Shown piece after piece: positions 17,069 through 24,456 of a stretch of DNA of 64,000 bases. The stretch comes from Granulosicoccus sp036478595 (GTDB taxonomy: Bacteria > Pseudomonadota > Gammaproteobacteria > Granulosicoccales > Granulosicoccaceae): assembly GCA_036478595.1 (NCBI GenBank), contig JAZGEF010000052.1, forward strand, positions 1-64,000, given 5' to 3'. The notes beneath the pieces were generated by a model. The model searched no databases, was not told where the DNA came from, and was given only the letters and a program-made list of their open reading frames with translations. Within the stretch, counting starts at the first letter, position 1, and the number at the start of each line of letters is the position of its first letter. The position numbers were made by a program, and so were the translations under genes.

Positions 17069-18016
17069 GTGAACGTGTCGGCTGCTCAGAAAACGAAGTT
17101 ACTCTCACCTGCGAGCACATCGTTGGATGAACTTGTTGGGCTTCGGTCTTTATCTCAAGCGCTAAATAAAAAACTACTTAAGCGCAGCAGTGCACCCATG
17201 TCTGGGCCCTCTATTTCTCGTAACCTTGGTAGAGGTTTAGATTTTGCTGAAGCGCGGCAGTATCAGCCAGGCGATGATGTGCGCATGATCGATTGGAAGG
17301 TCACGGCGCGTTCAGGGCAAACTCACACCAAATTATTTGTAGAAGAACGCGAACAACCTGTGTTGTTGCTCATCGATATGCGGTCCAACATGCACTTTGC
17401 TACTCAAGGTATGTTTAAGTCGGTGATGGCATCGCGATTGGCAGCTTTAGTGGGGTGGTGTGCGGTTGCGAATCGTGATCGAGTAGGCGGCTACGTAGTA
17501 GCAGATGATTGGCATGGTGAGGTTCGCCCGCAAGCGGGGCGACGCGGTTTGATGGGATTGTTTCGAGATGTAGCCCACGCTCAAAAAACGATAGCAACAA
17601 AAAGGCCGGGTGCACTGGCAGAGAGCCTTAAACGTTTGAATCATGGAGTTGCTGCCGGAACAACCGTGTTAATTTTTAGCGATTTTACAGAATTCGATGA
17701 TCAGGCTCAGCGGGCGATAGGCGGATTGCTACATAAGCTGAGTTTTGTTGCGGTGCAAATAGCTGATCCCTTAGAGATAAGCTTGCCTGTAAAAGGTCAA
17801 TACAGCTTTGCAAACCGCGGAGGCCAGCATGAAAGGCTTAACAACATCAGTATGGATACGCGTAAGCAAAAACAACATAAACAACGCTTTGAAGCTCATA
17901 CCCAAAAAATTGAGACTTTTTTTGTAAACGGCCGTAATCGGCATTTGCTATTAACATGCGATCAGGCGCTGGATTCTGCCAGCTTGCAACTGTTGCAGGC
18001 TATTGGAGGCCGCTAA
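17069..18016 (+). CDS. DUF58 domain protein
   Basis: A 315-residue DUF58 protein; these are the usual partners of MoxR ATPases and carry a decayed or variant VWA fold. The family signature is clear in GRGLDFAEARQYQPGDDVRMIDWKVTA-type sequence (about residues 50-76; split here as two blocks around YQPGDDVR), followed by EEREQPVLLLIDMRSNM, where the D-x-R-S segment occupies the place of a VWA metal site. There is no N-terminal membrane region. The GTG start at 17069 lies 4 nt after the moxR stop. The 3' end overlaps by 4 nt with the end of the opposite-strand gene at 18013, which separates it from the rest of the bat-like cluster. Confidence 0.88.
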   Translation: MNVSAAQKTKLLSPASTSLDELVGLRSLSQALNKKLLKRSSAPMSGPSISRNLGRGLDFAEARQYQPGDDVRMIDWKVTARSGQTHTKLFVEEREQPVLLLIDMRSNMHFATQGMFKSVMASRLAALVGWCAVANRDRVGGYVVADDWHGEVRPQAGRRGLMGLFRDVAHAQKTIATKRPGALAESLKRLNHGVAAGTTVLIFSDFTEFDDQAQRAIGGLLHKLSFVAVQIADPLEISLPVKGQYSFANRGGQHERLNNISMDTRKQKQHKQRFEAHTQKIETFFVNGRNRHLLLTCDQALDSASLQLLQAIGGR

Positions 18017-18918
18017 GGTGTTAGTGGTTCGTCTTCACGGTGAAGTGCCTGACATAAACAATGTACGCCGCCACCGCCAAGGCTAAACATTGACATATCC
18101 GGGTCATAAACTTCAAACCCTAAGGCTCGCATTTTGGCGTTAAGGTCAACTGCCCCTGCCATCGACAACACTTTTTCATTGCCAAGTGCAACCAAATTAA
18201 CACCTAAGTTTTTAGCTTCACGGTAGTCAACATCGACAATCTCGATGCCCCAAGCTCTGATGATTTCAAGCAACCAAGGTTCCATTGCATCGATGCAGGC
18301 GACAGCCAGGTTTTTAGCTAGAGGTACGATCAGGCCGTCCATGTGCACAAACTCGCGACTAATAGGCGCCACCACCGCTTCCCAGCCTTCGGCGCGAACA
18401 AATTTTGCCACTTGTTCTGAGCCTGCTTTTTCGGATCGTTCGCCGCAGTATCCGATTAGCACTTTGCCAGGTGCAATGATATTAAAGTCGCCGCCTTCAA
18501 AGTGCCCGGCGGATGCGAACTGCCATATCGGAATGTTGTTGTCTTGGTAGAACTTAATAGCAGTGACGTAATCTGCACGGCGTACCTTAAGTTGCATATG
18601 GCAAATTAGCGCCCCCCAAGGGGTCATGGCAGAGCTGTCGCGGGCAAAGAAGTTACGGTGCAATATTTCGTCAGAATCTAGGTAGTGGCAATTGACGCCG
18701 TTGCTTTCATAGATTGATACCATCTCCGCATGTTGTGCCATCGCTAGCTGCAGATCAAATTTTGCGCCGGTTTTGTGTGCGTTCGCTAAAGTGCGCCCTA
18801 TCAGAGGGCCTGCCTCGACCCACTGAAAGAATTCGGGTTTGCCAAGAAGTACATCAGTTAGGGTGCCGTAGTCGTTGTTGATGCCCCAATGAGCGGCAGG
18901 TTTGCTTTGTGTTGTCAC
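18013..18918 (-). CDS. Arginine deiminase/dimethylargininase superfamily hydrolase
   Basis: Guanidino-group modifying enzyme (GME) superfamily protein of 301 residues. The superfamily's catalytic landmarks are present in order: HFEGGDFN (substrate-binding Asp/Glu), FVHMDG (catalytic His), and GGGGVHCLCQ with the nucleophilic Cys near the C-terminus. Likely reactions are hydrolysis of arginine or methylarginine to citrulline, or amidino transfer; the substrate cannot be fixed from sequence. It is read against the surrounding MoxR/VWA cluster, converges on the DUF58 gene with a 4-nt overlap, and has its own 350-base upstream region, so it looks like an insertion into the cluster and not a cluster member. 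Confidence 0.85.
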   Translation of the reverse strand: MTTQSKPAAHWGINNDYGTLTDVLLGKPEFFQWVEAGPLIGRTLANAHKTGAKFDLQLAMAQHAEMVSIYESNGVNCHYLDSDEILHRNFFARDSSAMTPWGALICHMQLKVRRADYVTAIKFYQDNNIPIWQFASAGHFEGGDFNIIAPGKVLIGYCGERSEKAGSEQVAKFVRAEGWEAVVAPISREFVHMDGLIVPLAKNLAVACIDAMEPWLLEIIRAWGIEIVDVDYREAKNLGVNLVALGNEKVLSMAGAVDLNAKMRALGFEVYDPDMSMFSLGGGGVHCLCQALHREDEPLTP

Positions 18919-19268
18919 TTTTGAGGCTCCAGCGTAGATCGTTGCTCACAATCGCATAATCGGGCGGCAAAATAAATGGAATTCGAGAATTTTTAGCCTT
19001 TGTCGGCGATGGGTAAGTCGACTGTAAAATGTACATCTCGAAGGTATTGCAAGCGATACAGCCCTAAGTGCACGACACAATATATAATTATGAGAAGGCA
19101 AACTAGACTTTTGTCCAATCATTCGTATAATTCTTAATTGTTTGAGCATGTCAACGGTTCACAGCTGTAATTGTCAATATGGTTTGTTGCCATACCCGGT
19201 GTTGCAACACCGGGTAGCATCACTGCGGTCTTCAGAGTTACTGAGGTCTCGGCATAGGGCCAATTGCT
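18919..19268. promoter_or_regulatory. Divergent intergenic region holding a 24-bp perfect palindrome
   Basis: About 350 bases between the leftward GME hydrolase gene and the rightward DUF4381 gene, which must contain promoters for both. A TATAAT hexamer lies near 19126 without a good partner. The outstanding element is the palindrome at 19193-19216, listed separately. The rest is AT-rich with no open frame that I can support. Confidence 0.45.
19193..19216. promoter_or_regulatory. 24-bp perfect palindrome, candidate operator
   Basis: Half-site TACCCGGTGTTG followed directly by its reverse complement, with no spacer or mismatch over 24 bp. It ends 52 nt before the GTG of the DUF4381 gene, first gene of the second half of the VWA cluster. 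The lack of a loop and of a T run argues against a terminator; a homodimeric regulator's operator or a cruciform-forming site is more likely. The regulator is unknown. Confidence 0.6.
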
Positions 19269-19760
19269 GTGGATAAAAAACAGGCTTTACTAGAGCAACT
19301 ACATGGCTTGCAAGCACCTGTTGTGAGTAAGCTGCCAGCGCTGGGTTGGTGGTTAGTGGCAGCGTTGCTTTGCGCGGCCATTATTGCCTACAGGCTCTAT
19401 AAAAACAATTATCAGCGGCGTTATTGGTTTCGCCAAGCTATGCATGAAATCAACACGATCCGAAATAACACTGAAAAACAAAACCCACAAACGCTTTTGG
19501 CTAGATGTTCAGTGCTGGCGCGCAAACTTGCGCTGGTGGCTACGCCACGGGCTAAATCTGCCGGTGTTGTTGGCAAGCCTTGGTTGCAACAGTTGGATTC
19601 GATTTGCGGTGAACCGGTGTTTAGTGGCGGAGCAGGCCAACTGCTTGTACAGGCGCCTTATCAGCTACACCCAACAATTGAAGCTGATCAAATTATTGAA
19701 CTCTGTGATGCGCTGGAGCTACTGGCAAAGGCCAAGCTAAGCAGGCGCATGCAACCATGA
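19269..19760 (+). CDS. DUF4381 membrane protein
   Basis: A 163-residue protein with one transmembrane helix near residues 25-43 (GWWLVAALLCAAIIAYRLY) and a cytoplasmic helical tail, matching the DUF4381 family that sits between DUF58 and VWA genes in MoxR-type operons. Its conserved start LLEQLHGLQAPVVSKLPALGWW is characteristic (shown in part). The GTG start at 19269 fits this N-terminus. The stop overlaps the start of the next VWA gene by 4 nt. It probably belongs to the membrane complex formed with the VWA proteins, but its own role is unknown. Confidence 0.82.
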   Translation: MDKKQALLEQLHGLQAPVVSKLPALGWWLVAALLCAAIIAYRLYKNNYQRRYWFRQAMHEINTIRNNTEKQNPQTLLARCSVLARKLALVATPRAKSAGVVGKPWLQQLDSICGEPVFSGGAGQLLVQAPYQLHPTIEADQIIELCDALELLAKAKLSRRMQP

Positions 19761-20764
19761 ATGATATTAGCTGGTTGTGGCCCTGGGCTTGGCTGATATT
19801 GCCGTTGCCCATAGTCGTCTATTTTTTGCACCCCAAACGTTTTGAAAAAAATTCAGATGCGCTATTGGTGCCAGACATTGGTCTGTTTGTGCAACTCGCA
19901 GGTGGCGGCCATGGCGTGTCAAGAGGGTCAATAGCTCCGCTATTATTAGCTTTCTGCTGGCTTGCTTTAACGGCAGCACTGGCTCGACCACAATCGATCG
20001 GCGAACCCATATCAGTGCCGTTGAGTGGTCGCGACCTTATGTTGTGTATTGATATCTCTGGCAGCATGGGTGAACAAGATCTCTATCAAGGTAATTCACG
20101 TGTTACGCGAATGGCGATTGTTAAAACGGTAGCCAGTGATTTTATCGAGCGCAGAAGTGCCGATCGTGTTGGTTTAATATTGTTTGGTTCGCAAGCCTAT
20201 GTGCAAACGCCGTTAACCACCGACCATAAAACGGTGCAAGAGTTTCTCGAAGAAGCCACGATTGGCTTGGCAGGTAGGAAAACGGCAATCGGTGATGCCC
20301 TGGGTTTGGGCGTCAAACGTTTACGAGAAAGAGCTGAGGAATCAAAAGTATTGATTCTACTAACCGATGGGGCCAATTCAGCAGGTGTGGTCACACCCAC
20401 TAGCGCAGCGCGGCTCGCAGCCGAGGAGGGTATCCGCATATATTCGATAGGCATAGGGTCAGAACAACAAACTAGTAGCATATTTGGTGTGCCGATGGCT
20501 TCGCGTGGTAGTGAGTTAGATGAGGCCAGCTTGCGATCCATTGCTGAAATCTCTGGTGGTAAATATTTTAGAGCACGTAATCAGCGTGAACTGCAAAATA
20601 TCTACAAAGAAATTGACCGTCTAGAACCCAATGAAGTTCAGACAGATGACTTTCGTCGAGTCACGGAACTCTATGTGTGGCCGTTAGCCTTTGCATTGCT
20701 TCTCTTTATTGTGTATCTGTTGACGGGTATTGCGAAACCTATATTAGGTGTGAACCGTGGTTGA
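19757..20764 (+). CDS. VWA domain membrane protein, BatA-like
   Basis: Inner-membrane protein of 335 residues with two N-terminal hydrophobic segments (about 8-24 and 58-76), a VWA domain with intact metal-site motif DISGSM (Asp99, Ser101, Ser103), and a C-terminal membrane helix near 305-325. This is the layout of BatA in Bacteroides aerotolerance operons and of related proteins in gammaproteobacteria. VWA domains of this kind bind partner proteins through a divalent cation and are thought to be handled by the MoxR ATPase. It overlaps its neighbours on both sides (4 nt with DUF4381, 8 nt with the next VWA gene), which implies tight co-translation. Confidence 0.88.
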   Translation: MNDISWLWPWAWLILPLPIVVYFLHPKRFEKNSDALLVPDIGLFVQLAGGGHGVSRGSIAPLLLAFCWLALTAALARPQSIGEPISVPLSGRDLMLCIDISGSMGEQDLYQGNSRVTRMAIVKTVASDFIERRSADRVGLILFGSQAYVQTPLTTDHKTVQEFLEEATIGLAGRKTAIGDALGLGVKRLRERAEESKVLILLTDGANSAGVVTPTSAARLAAEEGIRIYSIGIGSEQQTSSIFGVPMASRGSELDEASLRSIAEISGGKYFRARNQRELQNIYKEIDRLEPNEVQTDDFRRVTELYVWPLAFALLLFIVYLLTGIAKPILGVNRG

Positions 20765-21752
20765 CATTACGTGGTTACGTGCAGAGTGGTTGTGGGGGCT
20801 GGTCCCTTTTGCGATCTTGTGTTTGTTTGTTTGGCGTCGCAACACTCAAAAGGGTGATTGGGAGTCGTTAGTTGATCCAGCGCTGCAGCCCTACGTATTG
20901 GAATCCGCTGGTCATCGTTCGAAATTTATTCCAGTGATCAGTTTGTTGTTTTGCCTACTGGCATTGTTGTTGTTGGCTGGTCCAGTTTGGCAGCAAAAAG
21001 AGGCACCTGCTTTTAGGCAGCAGCAGGCTCAAGTTGTGTTATTCGACTTATCAGCATCCATGCTTACTGACGATCTAAAGCCCTCGCGTTTAGTTAGAGC
21101 GCGATACAAATTGCAAGATTTACTTGATCGATCACAAGGTGTGCAGATGGGCTTAATTGCGTTTAGCGAAAGGCCATATGTCATTAGTCCACTATCAGAT
21201 GATGCTGCCACTCTTGGGGCATTTGTCGAATCACTCTCGCCAGAAATTATGCCAGTGGGTGGTAGCCGCGCTGATTTGGCAATTGATAAGGCGATTGCCT
21301 TACTGCAACAAGCGAGCGCCAGCGATGGTCAAATTATTATGATTAGCGATACCGAAGTGAATGAAAACTTGCGTAATGCTATTGAGCGGGCGCGCGATGC
21401 CGGTTTCAAGTTATCGATATTGGGAGCAGGCACAGCAGGCGGTGCGCCATTACGCGGTAGTGGCGGACAATTTGTAAAAGATAGAAGCGGTGCGATTGTT
21501 GTGCCGCGTGTTGTGATTGCTGATTACCGTGCCCTGGCAGCGATTACTGGAGGGGTTGCAGTGCTGTTATCCGACGGTGATCGGGATATTAACGCCTTGC
21601 TAAATGTTCAGCAGGGGCTAACAGTACAAGCGGCATCGAACGCATCGGATAGCAATGCTGATCTGATTAACTGGGTTGAATACAGTCCTTATTTTATCCC
21701 GTTGCTGATGCTGCTGTTGCTTCCGTTATTTAGAAGAGGCGCTTCATTGTGA
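20757..21752 (+). CDS. VWA domain membrane protein, BatB-like
   Basis: Second VWA protein, 331 residues, with the same plan as its neighbour: two N-terminal hydrophobic segments (about 10-25 and 57-76), a VWA domain with metal-site motif DLSASM (Asp97, Ser99, Ser101), and a C-terminal helix (YFIPLLMLLLLPLF). Compared with the BatA-like protein the third loop contains ISDTEVNENL, keeping the Asp. The GTG start at 20757 lies inside the end of the previous gene, and its stop overlaps the TPR gene by 4 nt. The two VWA proteins may form a heteromeric membrane complex with the TPR and BatD-like products. Confidence 0.87.
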   Translation: MVDITWLRAEWLWGLVPFAILCLFVWRRNTQKGDWESLVDPALQPYVLESAGHRSKFIPVISLLFCLLALLLLAGPVWQQKEAPAFRQQQAQVVLFDLSASMLTDDLKPSRLVRARYKLQDLLDRSQGVQMGLIAFSERPYVISPLSDDAATLGAFVESLSPEIMPVGGSRADLAIDKAIALLQQASASDGQIIMISDTEVNENLRNAIERARDAGFKLSILGAGTAGGAPLRGSGGQFVKDRSGAIVVPRVVIADYRALAAITGGVAVLLSDGDRDINALLNVQQGLTVQAASNASDSNADLINWVEYSPYFIPLLMLLLLPLFRRGASL

Positions 21753-22621
21753 GGCCACAGGCCATAGCGCGTATTGTAGCCGTACTTATGTTGTATTGCT
21801 GCTCGACACAAGTTTATGCGTTTGAATGGCGTGATCTGTGGAAAACGCCGGCACAACGAGCACGGGCTCTATACGAAAACGGTGAGTTTGAAAAGTTGGC
21901 TAATGAAGCGCCTAATGATACCTGGAAAGCATTGGCATCTGATGCAAATGGTGAACATCAACAAGCAGTAGATACGTTAGTAGGGTTAACGGCCGAGTCA
22001 GATAGCTCGCAGCTACTCTATAATCTTGCTACCTCGGCGATTAAAGCGGGTGATTACCAGCAAGCGATTTCAGTGTTTGACGAACTACTGTCTCGTGACG
22101 TTAATCATGAGTCGGCTCAACATAACAAAACCATCGCTGAGCAATTGCTCATGCTACAGAAACTGGAGCAGGGAGAAGAAGGTGAGCAGGGAGAAGAGGG
22201 CGAGCAGGAAGAAGAAGGTGAGCAGGGAGAAGAGGGCGAGCAGGGAGAAGAGGGCGAGCAGGGAGAAGAGGGTGAGCAGGGAGAAGAGGGCGAGCAGGGA
22301 GAAGAGGGTGAGCAGGGAGAAGAGGGCGAGCAGGGAGAAGAGGGCGAGCAGGAGCAACTAAGCGAGGCGGAAGCGGCAGAGGAGCGACGCAAGGCTGAAG
22401 CCTTATTGCAACAAGAGGGTGAAGAAGAAAGTGAAGAGGGTGATGCACAAGCTGCGCAAATCTCGACACCTGCTGCTGAACCACTAACGGAACAACAGCA
22501 AAGTGCGGAGCAAATTTTGCGACGTATACCTGACGATCCCTCCGGCTTGTTAAGAAGTAAATTGCGACAAAATCATATTTCTCTTTACCCGGAGGTCCGT
22601 AATAGTGAAACACCCTGGTAG
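21749..22621 (+). CDS. TPR protein with EQGEEG repeat, BatC-like
   Basis: A 290-residue exported protein. A signal peptide (MRPQAIARIVAVLMLYCC, cleavage near VYA) leads into two or three TPR-like helix pairs (about 40-135, for example LLYNLATSAIKAGDYQQAISVFDELL). Residues 140-199 are ten copies of the hexapeptide EQGEEG, then a Glu/Ala-rich stretch and a short conserved tail (DDPSGLLRSKL). That tail is typical of BatC-type TPR proteins in this operon. The repeat makes the middle extremely acidic and surely extended. The gene begins with GTG overlapping the upstream stop and overlaps the BatD-like gene by 17 nt. Repeat number may vary between strains. Confidence 0.85.
   Translation: MRPQAIARIVAVLMLYCCSTQVYAFEWRDLWKTPAQRARALYENGEFEKLANEAPNDTWKALASDANGEHQQAVDTLVGLTAESDSSQLLYNLATSAIKAGDYQQAISVFDELLSRDVNHESAQHNKTIAEQLLMLQKLEQGEEGEQGEEGEQEEEGEQGEEGEQGEEGEQGEEGEQGEEGEQGEEGEQGEEGEQGEEGEQEQLSEAEAAEERRKAEALLQQEGEEESEEGDAQAAQISTPAAEPLTEQQQSAEQILRRIPDDPSGLLRSKLRQNHISLYPEVRNSETPW
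22166..22345 (+). repeat. Ten-unit 18-bp coding tandem repeat
   Basis: Ten head-to-tail copies of GAGCAGGGAGAAGAGGGC, in frame, encoding EQGEEG. Differences are few: third-base changes (GGT for GGC, GAA for GAG) in units 1, 3, 6 and 8, and one Gly-to-Glu change in unit 3. Near-identity at synonymous positions shows recent expansion by slippage or unequal recombination and not mere selection on an acidic peptide. Confidence 0.95.
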
Positions 22622-24389
22622 AACATCAAGGCCACACCCATTGCTAACCACTTTGTTAATACTTGCATGCTGGTTTTTCAGTGCCTTGGTGGCGGCACAG
22701 GATGCTCTGGTACAAGCCGAGTTGTCTAGCCCTACTGTCGCAATCGGTGAGTCTGTAACTTTGCAAATAGTGGCAACGGGTATTGATGCTGAACTTGATT
22801 TGTCTGCTCTGGAAGCAGTAGTCGATGTGCTCGGACAAAATAGCAGCAGGCAAGTCAATATTTTTAATGGTACAAAAATAAGCAAAGTGATTTGGAATAT
22901 CGAAATAACGCCGCGGCGCAGTGGTCAGATTGTTGTGCCTGCCGTGACCGTTGGGAATCTTGTCACGAGCCCATTATTGCTGCAAGTGACGGAGGCGCCG
23001 GTTGGCGCTGCCCGCAAGGTTTACGTAGAAGCATCAGTTGATAACGAGCAACCCTTTGTGCAGTCGCAGGTGGGTTACACGATAAAAGTGTATCAACGTG
23101 TGCAATTATCTGATGCCTCGCTCGACCATCCTAAGGCGCCAGATATTACGGTTCAGCAGATCGATGAAGGTGAACAATCCACCGAAAATATAGATAGCCA
23201 TCCTTATAGTGTGTACACACGTCGTTATGTGTTGTTTCCACAAACCAGTGGGCGCATTGTAATACCACCGGTTACCTTGCAAGGTTCTACGGCTGGTACT
23301 CGTAGCAATAGCACGGGTTTGTTTACCCCGCGCAACCGATTCAGCAGGCAGTCAAACTCCATCGAGTTGGATGTACAGCTAAGGCCTGCAAGCTTCACCG
23401 GCCAATGGTGGTTGCCTGTGTCATCGCTTGAGCTTACACAAAAATGGGTAACACCTGCAGAAGAATATTATGTTGGGCGCCCACTCACTCGAACTATCAC
23501 GCTAACCGCTAATGGTGTTGGCGAAGCTCAGTTGCCTGAAATTATTCCGCCTGAATTAACATCCGCTAAAATATATGCTGATGCGAGTGAGGCGCAGACA
23601 ATTTCTGTAGATAATGGCGTCCAGGCCACACGCCGATTTAGTTGGGCGATCATTCCTCAACAAGCTGGCAAGCTGGTGCTACCCCCGGTAACGATTCCTT
23701 GGTTTGATGTGGTGTCAGGTACTATGCAAACCGCCACCCTGCCACCACAAACAATTGAGATACAAGCAGCCGTTGGGGAAGCCGCTGCTATCACCAATAA
23801 TTCGGCCTCAGGTGGTGCTGCCTTGGATGGTCAAATTCAACCTGCGGATCCGGCAGGCGCGGCTGATGACATCATCACCACTGGAGTGAATTCGAGCGCC
23901 GCGACCGATGCTGCGACTGCCAACGGTGACACCGGTTTTTGGAAGCGCGTCTCTTTGATACTGGGTGTTGGCTGGGTAGTAACGATGCTGGGGTGGGTAG
24001 CTAACAGCCTGCGTCGCCAACAATCTAAGCGCAGCGCAGCTCAAAAAACAAAGCCGCCATCTTCACCTCGAATACCCATTCAAATTGCAGCGGTGGAAGC
24101 CGCCATCAAGGACAATGATTTAGCCGCACTATCAAGGTCGGTATCTGCCTGGGGTAAGGCTGCCTGCGTAACCGGTTTAGCCAGCCCAGGCGAAATAGCT
24201 GGGCAAGTTAATTCTGCCCAGCTCAGAGCGCTATTGTGGCAATTAGATGCGGCACTTTATAGCCCAGAACGGGCAGTGGATACCGCCCCATTTGCGCAGA
24301 TAGCAGTGCTGCTTCGAGCCGAAAAACCCACGCCTAATGCGGTGTACGGCGCTAACAATCAAAATGAGTTCGCATTGCCTGCACTTTAG
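22605..24389 (+). CDS. BatD-like oxygen-tolerance family protein
   Basis: A 594-residue protein with a signal peptide (SALVAAQDALVQA marks the cleavage region), a long periplasmic part made of beta-sandwich modules, one membrane helix near residues 447-465 (LILGVGWVVTMLGWVANSL) and a cytoplasmic tail of about 125 residues. The N-terminal block with SPTVAIGESVTLQI, ISKVIWNIEITPRRSGQIVVPAV and RRYVLFPQTSGRIVIPPV repeats the BatD signature. It is the expected last member of the MoxR-DUF58-DUF4381-VWA-VWA-TPR-BatD series. The GTG at 22605 has a GGAGGT site 8 nt upstream, inside the end of the TPR gene. Its exact function is unknown even in model organisms. Confidence 0.87.
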   Translation: MKHPGRTSRPHPLLTTLLILACWFFSALVAAQDALVQAELSSPTVAIGESVTLQIVATGIDAELDLSALEAVVDVLGQNSSRQVNIFNGTKISKVIWNIEITPRRSGQIVVPAVTVGNLVTSPLLLQVTEAPVGAARKVYVEASVDNEQPFVQSQVGYTIKVYQRVQLSDASLDHPKAPDITVQQIDEGEQSTENIDSHPYSVYTRRYVLFPQTSGRIVIPPVTLQGSTAGTRSNSTGLFTPRNRFSRQSNSIELDVQLRPASFTGQWWLPVSSLELTQKWVTPAEEYYVGRPLTRTITLTANGVGEAQLPEIIPPELTSAKIYADASEAQTISVDNGVQATRRFSWAIIPQQAGKLVLPPVTIPWFDVVSGTMQTATLPPQTIEIQAAVGEAAAITNNSASGGAALDGQIQPADPAGAADDIITTGVNSSAATDAATANGDTGFWKRVSLILGVGWVVTMLGWVANSLRRQQSKRSAAQKTKPPSSPRIPIQIAAVEAAIKDNDLAALSRSVSAWGKAACVTGLASPGEIAGQVNSAQLRALLWQLDAALYSPERAVDTAPFAQIAVLLRAEKPTPNAVYGANNQNEFALPAL

Positions 24390-24456
24390 TGAAGGTAATG
24401 CCCCGGATGGGCACGATACTTTCTACTAGTTAGGCGTCCATTTCTGTCCTCAGCTG

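Noticed and set aside
22166..22345. CRISPR-like array of regular repeats
   Set aside because: There are no spacers, the unit is 18 bp in direct contact and it is in frame within a coding gene.
22117..22613. Three overlapping minus-strand open frames of low complexity (Ser/Pro/Cys-rich, Leu/Ala-rich and Leu/Phe-rich)
   Set aside because: They are antisense translations of the 18-bp repeat in the TPR gene; repeats keep all frames open. They lack start signals.
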